DNA of 64,000 bases from Limnomonas spitsbergensis (taxonomy: Eukaryota > Chlorophyta > Chlorophyceae > Chlamydomonadales), in the NCBI GenBank assembly GCA_037349105.1, contig JAYJMM010000101.1, forward strand, positions 3,558,468 to 3,622,467, in the 5' to 3' direction. A program made the translations under genes and the position numbers. Below the pieces are notes generated by a model. The model was not told the DNA's origin, searched no databases, and worked only from the letters and a program-made list of their open reading frames with translations. This document shows, one piece after another, positions 46,786 through 62,100 of this stretch (within the stretch, counting starts at the first letter, position 1; each line of letters starts with the position of its first letter).

Positions 46786-49700
46786 ACCCTGATGCCCCGA
46801 TGCCCCGATGCCCCGATGCCCCGATGCCCCGATGTCCCAATGCCCCAATGCCCCGATGCACCAATGCCTCGATGCCCTGATGCCCTGATTACCCGATGCC
46901 CTGATGCCCCGATGCCCCGATGCCCTGATTCCCCGATGCCCCGATGTCCCAATGCCCCGATGCCCCGATGCACCAATGCCTCGATGCCCTGATGCCCTGA
47001 TTACCCGATGCCCTGATGCCCCGATGCCCCGATGCCCCGATGCCCCGATGCCTCAAGCCCCGATGCCCCGATGCCCCGAAGCCCCGATACTCCGATGCCC
47101 CGATGCCTTAATACCTCGATGCTTCGATGCCCTGATGCCCAGATGCCACGATGCCCAGATGCCCCGATCCCCCTTAGCCCTGATGCCCTGATTCCCAGAT
47201 TCTCATAAATCCCGATATGCCCCGATGCCCCGATGCCCTGATGCCCCGATGCCCCGATGCCCCGATGTCCCGTTGCCTCAATGCCCCAATGCCCCGATGC
47301 CTTAATAGCCCGATGCTTCGATGCCCCGATGCCCCAATACCCTGATGCCCCGATGCCCCGATGCCCCGATGCCCCAATGCCCCGATGCCCCAATGCCCCG
47401 ATGCCCCATGCCCGATGCCCCGATGCCCCGATGCCCCAATGCCCCAATGCTTCGATGCCCAGATGCTTCGATGCCCCGATGCCCCGGTGCCCCGATGCCC
47501 CGATGCCCCGATGCCTCGATACCCCGATGCCCCGATGCCCCGATGCCCCGATGCCCCGATGCCCCGATGCCCCGATGTCCCGATGCCCCGCAGCCCCGAT
47601 GCCTCGATACCCCGATGCCCCGATGCCCCGATGCCCCGATGCCCAGATGCCCCGATGCCCCCATGCCCCCATGCCCCGATGCCCCGATGCCTCGATGCCC
47701 CGATGCCCCGATGCCCCGATGCCCCGATGCCCCGATGCCCCAATACCCTGATGCCCCGATGCCCCGATGCCCCGATGCCCCGATGCCCCGATGTCCCAAT
47801 GCCCCAATGCCCCGATGCACCAATGCCTCGATGCCCTGATGCCCTGATTACCCGATGCCCTGATGCCCCGATGCCCCGATGCCCTGATTCCCCGATGCCC
47901 CGATGTCCCAATGCCCCGATGCCCCGATGCACCAATGCCTCGATGCCCTGATGCCCTGATTACCCGATGCCCTGATGCCCCGATGCCCCGATGCCCCGAT
48001 GCCCCGATGCCTCAAGCCCCGATGCCCCGATGCCCCGAAGCCCCGATACCCCGATGCCCCGATGCCTTAATACCTCGATGCTTCGATGCCCTGATGCCCA
48101 GATGCCACGATGCCCAGATGCCCCGATCCCCCTTAGCCCCAATGCCCCGATCCCCCTTAGCCCTGATGCCCTGATTCCCAGATTCTCATAAATCCCGATA
48201 TGCCCCGATGCCCCGATGCCCCGATGCCCCGATGCCCCGATGCCCCGATGTCCCGTTGCCTCAATGCCCCAATGCCCCGATGCCTTAATAGCCCGATGCT
48301 TCGATGCCCCGATGCCCTGATGCCCCGATGCCCCGATGCACCGATGCTCCGATGCCCCAATGCCCCGATGTCCCGATGCCCCGCAGCCCCGATGCCTCGA
48401 TGCCCCGATGCCCCGGTGCCCCGATGCCCCGATGCCCCGATGCCCCAATGCCCCGATGCCCCGATGCCCCGATGCCCCGATGCCCTGATGCCCCGATTCC
48501 CAGATGCCCCGATGCCCCGATGCCCCGATGCCCCGATGCCCCGATGTCCCGATGCCCCGATGCCCCGAAGCCCCGATGCCCCGATGCCCCGATGCCCCGA
48601 TGCCCCGATGCCCCGATGCCCCAATACCCTGATGCCCCGATGCCCCGATGCCCCGATGCCCCAACGCCCCGATGCCCCAATGCCCCGATGCCCCATGCCC
48701 GATGCCCCGATGCCCCGATGCCCCAATGCCCCAATGCTTTGATGCCCAGATGCTTCGATGCCCCGATGCCCCGGTGCCCCGATGCCCCGATGCCCCGATG
48801 CCCCGATGCCCCGATGCCCCAATACCCTGATGCCCCGATGCCCCGATGCCCCGATGCCCCGATGCCCCGATGCCCCAATGCCCCGATGCCCCATGCCCGA
48901 TGCCCCGATGCCCCGATGCCCCAATGCCCCAATGCTTTGATGCCCAGATGCTTCGATGCCCCGATGCCCCGGTGCCCCGATGCCCCGATGCCCCGATGCC
49001 CCGATGCCCCGATGCCCCGATGCCCCGATGCCCCGATGCCCCGATGTCCCGATGCCCCGCAGCCCCGATGCCTCGATACCCCGATGCCCCGATGCCCCGA
49101 TGCCCCGATGCCCCGATGCCCCGATGCCCCGATGCTCCGATGTCCCGATGCCCCGCAGCCCCGATGCCTCGATACCCCGATGCCCCGATGCCCCGATGCC
49201 CCGATGCCCAGATGCCCCGATGCCCCCATGCCCCCATGCCCCGATGCCCCGATGCCTCGATGCCCCGATGCCCCGATGCCCCGATGCCCCGATGCCCCGA
49301 TGCCCCAATACCCTGATGCCCCGATGCCCCGATGCCCCGATGCCCCGATGCCCCGATGTCCCAATGCCCCAATGCCCCGATGCACCAATGCCTCGATGCC
49401 CTGATGCCCTGATTACCCGATGCCCTGATGTCCCGATGCCCCGATGCCCTGAATCCCCGATGCCCCGATGTCCCAATGCCCCGATGCCCCGATGCACCAA
49501 TGCCTCGATGCCCTGATGCCCTGATTACCCGATGCCCTGATGCCCCGATGCCCCGATGCCCCGATGCCCCGATGCCTCAAGCCCCGATGCCCCGATGCCC
49601 CGAAGCCCCGATACCCCGATGCCCCGATGCCTTAATACCTCGATGCTTCGATGCCCTGATGCCCAGATGCCCCGATGCCCCGATGCCCCGATGCCCCGAT

Positions 49701-52700
49701 GCCCCGATGCCCCGATGTCCCGTTGCCTCAATGCCCCAATGCCCCGATGCCTTAATAGCCCGATGCTTCGATGCCCCGATGCCCCGATGCCCCGATGCCC
49801 CGATGCACCGATGCTCCGATGCCCCAATGCCCCGATGTCCCGATGCCCCGCAGCCCCGATGCCTCGATGCCCCGATGCCCCGGTGCCCCGATGCCCCGAT
49901 GCCCCGATGCCCCAATGCCCCGATGCCCCGATGCCCCGATGCCCCGATGCCCCGATGCCCCGATTCCCCGATACCCCGATGCCCCGATGCCCCGATGCCC
50001 CGATGCCCCGATGCCCCGATGCCCAGATGCCCCGAAGCCCCGATGCCCCGATGTCCCGATGTCCCGATGCCCCGATGCCCCGATGTCCCGATGCCCCGAT
50101 TCCCCAATACCCTGATGCCCCGATGCCCCGATGCCCCGATGCCCCGATGCCCCGATGTCCCAATGCCCCAATGCCCCGATGCACCAATGACTCGATGCCC
50201 TGATGCCCTGATTACCCGATGCCCTGATGCCCCGATGCCCCGATGCCCTGATTCCCCGATGCCCCGATGTCCCAATGCCCCGATGCCCCGATGCACCAAT
50301 GCCTCGATGCCCTGATGCCCTGATTACCCGATGCCCTGATGCCCCGATGCCTCAAGCCCCGATGCCCCGATGCCCCGAAGCCCCGATACCCCGATGCCCC
50401 GATGCCTTAATACCTCGATGCTTCGATGCCCTGATGCCCAGATGCCACGATGCCCCGATGCCCCGATCCCCCTTAGCCCCAATGCCCCGATCCCCCTTAG
50501 CCCTGATGCCCTGATTCCCAGATTCTCATAAATCCCGATATGCCCCGATGCCCCGATGCCCCGATGCCCCGATGCCCCGATGCCCCGATGTCCCGTTGCC
50601 TCAATGCCCCAATGCCCCGATGCCTTAATAGCCCGATGCTTCGATGCCCCGATGCCCCGATGCCCCGATGCCCCGATGCACCGATGCTCCGATGCCCCAA
50701 TGCCCCGATGTCCCGATGCCCCACAGCCCCGATGCCTCGAAGCCCCGATGCCCCGGTGCCCCGATGCCCCGATGCCCCGATGCCCCAATGCCCCGATGCC
50801 CCGATGCCCCGATGCCCCGATGCCCCGATGCCCCGATTACCCGATACCCCGATACCCCGATGCCCCGATGCCCCGATGCCCCGATGCCCCGATGCCCCGA
50901 TGCCCAGATGCCCCGAAGCCCCGATGCCCCGATGTCCCGATGTCCCAATGCCCCGATGCCCCGTTGCCCCAATGCCCCGATGCCTGATGCCCCGATGCCC
51001 CGATGCCCCGATGCCCCGATGCCCCGATGCCCCGATGCCCCGATGCCCCGATGCCCTGATGCCCCGATGTCCCGATGCCCCGCAGCCCCGATGCCTCGAT
51101 GCCCCGATGCCCCGATGCCCCGATGCCCCGATGCCCCGATGCCCCGATGCCCCGATGCCCCGATGCCCCGAAGCCCCGATGCCCCGATGTCCCGATGTCC
51201 CAATGCCCTGATGCCCCGATGCCCCTATGCCTCGATGCCCCGATGCCCCGATGCCCCGATGCCCCGATGCCTCGATGCCCCGATGCCCCGATGCCCCGCA
51301 GCCCCGATGCCCTGATGCCCCGTTGCCTTAATGCCCCGATGCTTCGATGCCCTGATGCCCTGATGCCCCGATGTTCCGATGCCCCGATCCTCGAAGCCCC
51401 GATGCCACAATGCCATAATGCCCTGATTCTCAGATTCCCATATATCCCGATATGCCCCGATGCCCCGATGCCCCGATGTCCCGATGCCCCGATGCCCAGA
51501 TGCCCAGATGCCCAGATGCCCCGATGTCCCGATGCCCCGATGCCCCAATGCCACGATGCCCCGATGCCCCGATGCTTCGATGCCCCGATGCCCCGATGCC
51601 CAGATGCCCCGTTGCCCCAATGCCCCGATGCCTCGATACCCCAATGCCCCGATGCCCCCATGCCCCGATGCCCCGATGCCCCGATGCCCCGATGCCCCGA
51701 TGCCCCGATGCCCCGATAACCCGATGCCCCGATGCCCCGATGCCCCGATGCCCCGATGCCCCAATGCCCCGATGCCCCGATGCCCAGATGCCCAGATGCC
51801 CCGATGCCCCGATGCCCCGATGCCCCGATGCCCCGATGCCCCGATGCTTCGATGCCCTGATGCCCTGATGCCCCGATGCCCAGATGCCCTGATGCCCCGA
51901 TGCCCCGATGCCCCGATGCCCCGATGCCCCGATGCCCCGATGCCCCCATGCCCCGATGCCCCGATGCCCCGATGCCCCGATGCCCCGATGCCCCGATGCC
52001 CCGATAACCCGATGCCCTGATGCCCCGATGCCCCGATGTCCTGATGCCCCGATGTCCTGATGCCCCGATGCACAGATGCCCAGGTGCCCCGAGGCCTTAA
52101 TGCCCCGATGCTTCGATGGCCTGATGCCCTGATGCCCCGATGCCCCGATGCCCCGATGCCCCAATGCCTCGATACCCCAATGCCCCGATGCCCCAATGCC
52201 CCGATGCCCCATGCCCGATGCCCCGATGCCCCGATGCCCCGATGCCCCGATGCCCCGATGCCCCGATGCTTCGATGCCCCGATGCCCCGATGCCCCGATG
52301 CCCCGATGCCCCGATGCCCTGATGCCCCGTTGCCCCAATGCCCCGATGCCTGATGCCCCGATGCCCTGATGCCCCGATGCCCCGATGCCCCGATGCCCCG
52401 ATGCCCCGATGCCCCAATGCCCCGATGCCCCGATGCCCCGATGCCCCGATGCCCCGATGCCCCGATGCCCCGATGCCCCAATGCCCCGATGCCCCGATGC
52501 CCCGATGCCCCGATGTCCCAATGCCCAGATGCCCCGATGCCCCGATGCCCCGATGCCCCGATGTCCTGATGCCCCGATGCCCTGATGCCCCGATGCACAG
52601 ATGCCCAGGTGCCCCGATGCCCCGATGCCCCGATGCCCCGATGCCCCGATGCCCCGATGCCCCGATCCTTCGATGCCCTGATGCCCCGATGCCCTGATTC

Positions 52701-54861
52701 CCCGATGCCCCGCCCTCAATGCCATGATGCCCCGATGCCCCGATGCCCTGATGCCCCAATGCCCCGATGCCCCAATGCCCCGATGCCCCATGCCCGATGC
52801 CCCGATGCCCCGATGCCCATGTGCCCAGATGCCCCGATGCCCCGATGCCCCGATGCCCCGATGCCCCGATGCCCAGATGCCCCGAAGCCCCGATGCCCCG
52901 ATGTCCCGATGTCCCAATGCCCTGATGCCCCTATGCCCCGATGCCTCGCTGCCCCAATGCCCTGATTACCCGATGCCCTGATGTCCCGTTGCCTCAATGC
53001 CCCAATGCCCCGATGCCTTAGTAGCCCGATGCTTCGATGCCCCGATGCCCCGATGCCCCGATGCCCCGATGCCCCGATGCCCCAATGCCCCGATGCCCCG
53101 TTGCCCCAATGCCCCGATGCCTGATGCCCCGATGCCCCGATGCCCCGATGCCCCGATGCCCCGATGCCCCGATGCCCCGATGCCCCGATGCCCCGATGTC
53201 CCGATGCCCCGAAGCCCCGATGCCTCGATGCCCCGATGCCCCGATGCCCCGATGCCCCGATGCCCCGATGCCCCGATGCCCCGATGCCCCGATGCCCCGA
53301 TGCCCCGATGCCCCGATGCCCCGATGCCCCGATTCCCCGATACCCCGATGCCCCGATGCCCAGATGCCCATATGCCCCGAAGCCCCGATGCCCCGATGTC
53401 CCGATGTCCCAATGCCCTGATGCCCCGATGCCCCGATGCCTCGATGCCCCGATGCCCTGATTATCCGATGCCCTGATGCCCCGATGCCCCGATGCCCCGA
53501 TGCCCCGATGCCTCGATGCCCCGATGCCCCGATGCCCCGCAGCCCCGATGCCCTGATGCCCCGTTGCCTTAATGCCCCGATGCTTCGATGCCCTGATGCC
53601 CTGATGCCCCGATGCCCCGATGCCCCGATCCTCGAAGCCCCGATGCCACAATGCCATAATGCCCTGATTCCCAGATTCCCATATATCCCGATATGCCCCG
53701 ATGCCCCGATGCCCCGATGTCCCGATGCCCCGATGCCCCGATGCCCCGATGCCCCGATGCCCCGATGTCCCAATGTTCCGATGCCCCGATGCCCCGATGC
53801 CCCGATGCCTCGATGCCCCGATGCCCTGATTATCCGATGCCCTGATGCCCCGATGCCCCGATGCCCCGATGCCCCGATGCCTCGATGCCCCGATGCCCCG
53901 ATGCCCCGCAGCCCCGATGCCCTGATGCCCCGTTGCCTTAATGCCCCGATGCTTCGATGCCCTGATGCCCTGATGCCCCGATGCCCCGATGCCCCGATCC
54001 TCGAAGCCCCGATGCCACAATGCCATAATGCCCTGATTCCCAGATTCCCATATATCCCGATATGCCCCGATGCCCCGATGCCCCGATGTCCCGATGCCCC
54101 GATGCCCCGATGCCCAGATGCCCCGATGCCCCGATGTCCCAATGTTCCGATGCCCCAATGCCCCGATGCCCCGATGCCCCGATGCTTCGATGCCCCGATG
54201 CCCCGATGCCCAGATGCCCCGTTGCCCCAATGCCCCGATGCCTGATGCCCCGATGCCCCGATGCTTCGATGCCCTGATGCCCTGATGCCCCGATGCCCAG
54301 ATGCCCTGATGCCCTGATGCCCCGATGCCCCGATGCCCCGATGCCCCGATGCCCCGATGCCCCGATGCCCCCATGCCCCGATGCCCCGATGCCCCGGTGC
54401 CTTAATACCCCGATGCTTCGATGCCCTGATGCCCTGATGCCCCGAAGCCCCGATTCCCCGATCCCCCTAAGCCCCGATGCCCCAATGCCATAATGCCCTG
54501 ATTCCCAGATTCCCATATATCCCGATATGCCCCGATGCCCCGATGCCCCGATGCCCCGATGCCCCGATGCCCCAGTGTCCCGTTGCCTCAATGCCCCAAT
54601 GCCCCGATGCCTTAATGGCCCGATGCTTCGATGCCCCGATGCCCCGATGCCCCGATTCCCCGATACCCCGATGCCCCGATGCCCCGATGCCCTGATGCCC
54701 CGATGCCCCGATGCCCCGATGCCCCGATGCCCCGATGCCCAGATGCCCCGATGCCCCGATGCCCCAATGCCCCGATGCCCCAATGCCCCGATGCCCCTCA
54801 GCCCCGATAACCCGATAACCCGATGCCCCGATGTCCCAATGCCCAGATGCCCCGATGCCCC

Positions 54862-56180
54862 GCTGCCGCTGCCGCTGCCGCTGCCGCTGCCGCTGCCGAT
54901 GCCGATGCCGCTGCCGATGCCGATGCCGATGCCGATGCCGATGCCGATGCCGATGCCGATGCCGATGCCGATGCCGATGCCGCTGCCGCTGCCGCTGCCG
55001 CTGACGCTGCCGCTGACGCTGCCGATGCCGCTGCCGATGCCGATGCCGATGCCGATGCCGATGCCGATGCCGATGCCGATGCCGATGCCGATGCCGATGC
55101 CGATGCCGATGCCGATGCCGATGCCGATGCCGATGCCGATGCCGATGCCGATGCCGATGCCGATGCCGATGCCGATGCCGATGCCGATGCCGATGCCGAT
55201 GCCGATGCCGATGCCGATGCCGATGCCGATGCCGATGCCGATGCCGATGCCGATGCCGATGCCGATGCCGATGCCGATGCCGATGCCGATGCCGATGCCG
55301 ATGCCGATGCCGATGCCGATGCCGATGCCGATGCCGATGCCGATGCCGATGCCGATGCCGATGCCGATGCCGATGCCGATGCCGATGCCGATGCCGATGC
55401 CGATGCCGATGCCGATGCCGATGCCGATGCCGATGCCGATGCCGATGCCGATGCCGATGCCGATGCCGATGCCGATGCCGATGCCGATGCCGATGCCGAT
55501 GCCGATGCCGATGCCGATGCCGATGCCGATGCCGATGCCGATGCCGATGCCGATGCCGATGCCGATGCCGATGCCGATGCCGATGCCGATGCCGATGCCG
55601 ATGCCGATGCCGATGCCGATGCCGATGCCGATGCCGATGCCGATGCCGATGCCGATGCCGATGCCGATGCCGATGCCGATGCCGATGCCGATGCCGATGC
55701 CGATGCCGATGCCGATGCCGATGCCGATGCCGATGCCGATGCCGATGCCGATGCCGATGCCGATGCCGATGCCGATGCCGATGCCGATGCCGATGCCGAT
55801 GCCGATGCCGATGCCGATGCCGATGCCGATGCCGATGCCGATGCCGATGCCGATGCCGATGCCGATGCCGATGCCGATGCCGATGCCGATGCCGATGCCG
55901 ATGCCGATGCCGATGCCGATGCCGATGCCGATGCCGATGCCGATGCCGATGCCGATGCCGATGCCGATGCCGATGCCGATGCCGATGCCGATGCCGATGC
56001 CGATGCCGATGCCGATGCCGATGCCGATGCCGATGCCGATGCCGTTGCCGATGCCGATGCCGATGCCGATGCCGATGCCGATGCCGATGCCGATGCCGAT
56101 GCCGATGCCGATGCCGATGCCGATGCCGATGCCGATGCCGATACCGATGCCGATGCCGATGCCGATGCCGATGCCGATGC
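54862..56180. repeat. GCCGAT hexamer array, about 1.3 kb
   Basis: The octamer array passes into a GCCGCT run (54862-54898), then mixed GCCGCT/GCCGAT/GACGCT to about 55030, then almost pure GCCGAT to 56180. In that pure part I saw only GCCGTT near 56041 and a GATACC near 56139. The octamer resumes at 56180. All six frames are open: Ala-Asp, Pro-Met and Cys-Arg type on the plus strand; Gly-Ile, His-Arg and Ser-Ala on the minus. That explains the longest apparent proteins in the window. Confidence 0.97.
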
Positions 56181-59100
56181 CCCGATGCCCCGATGCCCCG
56201 ATGCCCCGATGCCCCGATGCCCCAATGCCCTGATGCCCCGTTGCCCCAATGCCCCGATGCCCCGATGCCCCGATGCCCCGATGCCCCGATGCCCCGATGC
56301 CCCGATGTCCCGATGCCCCGCAGCCCCGATGCCTCGATGCCCCGATGCCCCGATGCCCCGATGCCCCGATGCCCCGCAGCCCCGATGCCCCGATGCCCCA
56401 ATGCCCCGATGCCCCGATGCCCCGATGCCCCGATACCCCGATGCCCCGATGCCCCGATGCCCCGATGTCCCGATGCCCCGATGCCCCGATGTCCCGATGC
56501 CCCGCAGCCCCGATGCCTCGATGCCCCGATGCCCCGATGCCCCGATGCCCTGATGCCCCGATGCCCCGATGCCCCGATGCCCCGATGCCCCAATGCCCCA
56601 ATGCCCCGATGCCCCGATTCCCCGATACCCCGATGCCCCGATGCCCCGATGCCCCGATGCCCCGATGCCCCGATTCCCCGATGTCCCGATGCCCCGCAGC
56701 CCCGATGACTCGATGCCCCGATGCCCCGATGCCCCGATGCCCCGATGCCCTGATACCCCGATGCCCCGATGCCCCGATGCCCCAATGCCCCGATGCCCCG
56801 ATGCCCCGATTCCCCGATACCCCGATGCCCCGATGCCCCGATGCCCCGATGCCCCGATGCCCCGATGCCCATATGCCCCGAAGCCCCGATGCCCCGATGT
56901 CCCGATGTCCCAATGCCCTGATGCCCCGATGCCCCGATGCCTCGATGCCCCGATGCCCTGATTACCCGATGCCCTGATGCCCCGATGCCCCGATGCCCCG
57001 ATGCCCCGATGCCTCGATGCCCCGATGCTCCGATGCCCCGCAGCCCCGATGCCCTGATGCCCCGTTGCCTTAATGCCCCGATGCTTCGATGCCCTGATGC
57101 CCTGATGCCCCGATGCCCCGATGCCCCGATCCTCGAAGCCCCGATGCCACAATGCCATAATGCCCTGATTCCCAGATTCCCATATATCCCGATATGCCCC
57201 GATGCCCCGATGCCCCGATGTCCCGATGCCCCGATGCCCCGATGCCCAGATGCCCCGATGCCCCGATGTCCCGATGTTCCGATGCCCCAATGCCCCGATG
57301 CCCCGATGCCCCGATGCTTCGATGCCCCGATGCCCCGATGCCCAGATGCCCCGTTGCCCCAATGCCCCGATGCCTGATGCCCCGATGCCCCGATGCTTCG
57401 ATGCCCTGATGCCCTGATGCCCCGATGCCCAGATGCCCTGATGCCCTGATGCCCCGATGCCCCGATGCCCCGATGCCCCGATGCCCCGATGCCCCGATGC
57501 CCCGATGCCCCCATGCCCCGATGCCCCGATGCCCCAATGCCCCGATGCCCCGATGCCCCGATGCCCCGATGCCCCGATAACCCGATGCCCTGATGCCCCG
57601 ATGCCCCGATGCCCCGATGCCCCGATGCCCCGATGCCCCGATGCCCCGATGCCCCGATGTCCTGATGCCCCAATGTCCTGATGCCCCGATGCACAGATGC
57701 CCAGGTGCCCCGATGCCTTAATGCCCCGATGCTTCGATGGCCTGATGCCCTGATGCCCCGATGTCCCGATGCCCCGCAGCCCCGATGCCTCGATGCCCCG
57801 ATGCCCCGATGCCCCGATGCCCTGATGCCCCGATGCCCCGATGCCCCGATGCCCCGATGCCCCAATGCCCCAATGCCCCGATGCCCCGATTCCCCGATAC
57901 CCCGATGCCCCGATGCCCCGATGCCCCGATGCCCCGATGCCCCGATTCCCCGATGTCCCGATGCCCCGCAGCCCCGATGACTCGATGCCCCGATGCCCCG
58001 ATGCCCCGATGCCCCGATGCCCTGATACCCCGATGCCCCGATGCCCCGATGCCCCAATGCCCCGATGCCCCGATGCCCCGATTCCCCGATACCCCGATGC
58101 CCCGATGCCCCGATGCCCCGATGCCCCGATGCCCCGATGCCCATATGCCCCGAAGCCCCGATGCCCCGATGTCCCGATGTCCCAATGCCCTGATGCCCCG
58201 ATGCCCCGATGCCTCGATGCCCCGATGCCCTGATTACCCGATGCCCTGATGCCCCGATGCCCCGATGCCCCGATGCCCCGATGCCTCGATGCCCCGATGC
58301 TCCGATGCCCCGCAGCCCCGATGCCCTGATGCCCCGTTGCCTTAATGCCCCGATGCTTCGATGCCCTGATGCCCTGATGCCCCGATGCCCCGATGCCCCG
58401 ATCCTCGAGGCCCCGATGCCACAATGCCATAATGCCCTGATTCCCAGATTCCCATATATCCCGATATGCCCCGATGCCCCGATGCCCCGATGTCCCGATG
58501 CCCCGATGCCCCGATGCCCAGATGCCCCGATGCCCCGATGTCCCGATGTTCCGATGCCCCAATGCCCCGATGCCCCGATGCCCCGATGCTTCGATGCCCC
58601 GATGCCCCGATGCCCAGATGCCCCGTTGCCCCAATGCCCCGATGCCTGATGCCCCGATGCCCCGATGCTTCGATGCCCTGATGCCCTGATGCCCCGATGC
58701 CCAGATGCCCTGATGCCCTGATGCCCCGATGCCCCGATGCCCCGATGCCCCGATGCCCCGATGCCCCGATGCCCCCATGCCCCGATGCCCCGATGCCCCA
58801 ATGCCCCGATGCCCCGATGCCCCGATGCCCCGATGCCCCGATAACCCGATGCCCTGATGCCCCGATGCCCCGATGCCCCGATGCCCCGATGCCCCGATGC
58901 CCCGATGCCCCGATGCCCCGATGTCCTGATGCCCCAATGTCCTGATGCCCCGATGCACAGATGCCCAGGTGCCCCGATGCCTTAATGCCCCGATGCTTCG
59001 ATGGCCTGATGCCCTGATGCCCCGATGCCCCGATGCCCCGATGCCCCGATGCCCCGATACCCCAATGCCCCGATGCCCCAATGCCCCGATGCCCCATGCC

Positions 59101-62100
59101 CGATGCCCCGATGCCCCGATGCCCCGATGCCCCGATGCCCCGATGCCCCGATGCCCCGATGCTTCGATGCCCCGATGCCCCGATGCCCCGATGCCCCGAT
59201 GCCCCGATGCCCCGATGCCCCGATGCCCTGATGCCCCGTTGCCCCTATGCCCCGATGCCTGATGCCCCGATGCCCTGATGCCCCGATGCCCCGATGCCCC
59301 CGATGCCCCGATGCCCCGATGCCCCGATGCCCCGATGCCCCAATGCCCCGATGCCCCGATGCCCCGATGCCCCGATGCCCCGATGCCCCGATGCCCCGAT
59401 GCCCCGATGCCCCGATGCCCCGATAACCCGATGCCACGATGTCCCAATGCCCAGATGCCCCGATGCCCCGATGCCCCGATGCCCCGATGTCCTGATGCCC
59501 CGATGCCCTGATGCCCCGATGCACAGATGCCCAGGTGCCCCGATGCCCCGATGCCCCGATGCCCCGATGCCCCGATGCCCCGATCCTTCGATGCCCTGAT
59601 GCCCCGATGCCCTGATTCCCCGATGCCCCGCCCTCAATGCCCCGATGCCCCGATGCCCCAATGCCCTGATGCCCCGTTGCCCCAATGCTCCGATGCCCCG
59701 ATGCCCCGATGCCCAGATGCCCCGATGCCCCGATGCCCCGATGCCCCGATGTCCCGATGCCCCGCAGCCCCGATGCCTCGATGCCCCGATGCCCCGATGC
59801 CCCGATGCCCCGATGCCCCGCAGCCCCGATGCCCCGATGCCCCAATGCCCCGATGCCCCGATGCCCCGATGCCCCGATACCCCGATGCCCCGATGCCCCG
59901 ATGCCCCGATGTCCCGATGCCCCGATGCCCCGATGTCCCGATGCCCCGCAGCCCCGATGCCTCGATGCCCCGATGCCCCGATGCCCCGATGTCCTGATGC
60001 CCCGATGCCCCGATGCCCCGATGCCCCGATGCCCCAATGCCCCAATGCCCCGATGCCCCGATTCCCCGATACCCCGATGCCCCGATGCCCCGATGCCCCG
60101 ATGCCCCGATGCCCCGATTCCCCGATGTCCCGATGCCCCGCAGCCCCGATGACTCGATGCCCCGATGCCCCGATGCCCCGATGCCCCGATGCCCTGATAC
60201 CCCGATGCCCCGATGCCCCGATGCCCCAATGCCCCGATGCCCCGATGCCCCGATTCCCCGATACCCCGATGCCCCGATGCCCCGATGCCCCGATGCCCCG
60301 ATGCCCAGATGCCCATATGCCCCGAAGCCCCGATGCCCCGATGTCCCGATGTCCCAATGCCCTGATGCCCCGATGCCCCGATGCCTCGATGCCCCGATGC
60401 CCTGATTACCCGATGCCCTGATGCCCCGATGCCCCGATGCCCCGATGCCCCGATGCCTCGATGCCCCGATGCTCCGATGCCCCGCAGCCCCGATGCCCTG
60501 ATGCCCCGTTGCCTTAATGCCCCGATGCTTCGATGCCCTGATGCCCTGATGCCCCGATGCCCCGATGCCCCGATCCTCGAAGCCCCGATGCCACAATGCC
60601 ATAATGCCCTGATTCCCAGATTCCCATATATCCCGATATGCCCCGATGCCCCGATGCCCCGATGTCCCGATGCCCCGATGCCCCGATGCCCAGATGCCCC
60701 GATGCCCCGATGTCCCGATGTTCCGATGCCCCAATGCCCCGATGCCCCGATGCCCCGATGCTTCGATGCCCCGATGCCCCGATGCCCAGATGCCCCGTTG
60801 CCCCAATGCCCCGATGCCTGATGCCCCGATGCCCCGATGCTTCGATGCCCTGATGCCCTGATGCCCCGATGCCCAGATGCCCTGATGCCCTGATGCCCCG
60901 ATGCCCCGATGCCCCGATGCCCCGATGCCCCGATGCCCCGATGCCCCATGCCCCGATGCCCCGATGCCCCAATGCCCCGATGCCCCGATGCCCCGATGCC
61001 CCGATGCCCCGATGCCCCGATGCCCCGATGCCCTGATGCCCCGATGCCCCGATGCCCCGATGCCCCGATGCCCCGATGCCCTATGCCCCGATGCCCCGAT
61101 GTCCTGATGCCCCAAAGTCCTGATGCCCCGATGCACAGATGCCCAGGTGCCCCGATGCCGTAATGCCCCGATGCTTCGATGGCCTGATGCCCTGATGCCC
61201 CGATGCCCCGATGCCTTGATGCCCCGATGCCCCGATACCCCAATGCCCCGATGCCCCAATGCCCCGATGCCCCATGCCCGATGCCCCGATGCCCCGATGC
61301 CCCGATGCCCCGATGCCCCGATGCCCCGATGCCCCGATGCTTCGATGCCCCGATGCCCCGATGCCCCGATGCCCTGATGCCCCGATGCCCCGATGCCCCG
61401 ATGCCCTGATGCCCCGTTGCCCCTATGCCCCGATGCCTGATGCCCCGATGCCCTGATGCCCCGATGCCCCGATGCCCCGATGCCCCGATGCCCCGATGCC
61501 CCGATGCCCCAATGCCCCGATGCCCCGATGCCCCGATGCCCCGATGCCCCGATGCCCCGATGCCCCGATGCCCCGATAACCCGATGCCACGATGTCCCAA
61601 TGCCCAGATGACCCGATGCCCCGATGCCCCGATGCCCCGATGTCCTGATGCCCCGATGCCCTGATGCCCCGATGCACAGATGCCCAGGTGCCCCGATGCC
61701 CCGATGCCCCGATGCCCCGATGCCCCGATGCCCCGATCCTTCGATGCCCTGATGCCCCGATGCCCTGATTCCCCGATGCCCCGCCCTCAATGCCCCGATG
61801 CCCCGATGCCCCGATGCCCTGATGCCCCAATGCCCCGATGCCCCAATGCCCCGATGCCCCATGCCCGATGCCCCGATGCCCTGATGCCCCGATGCCCCGA
61901 TGCCCCGATGCCCCGATGCTTCGATGCCCCGATGCCCCGATGCCCCAATGCCCGATGCCCCGATGCCCCGTTGCCCCAATGCCCCGATGCCTGATGCCCC
62001 GATGCCCAGATGCCCAGATGCCCCGATGCCCCGATGCCCCGATGCCCCGATGCCCTGATGCCCCGATGCCCCGATGCCCCGATGCCCCGATGCCCCGATG

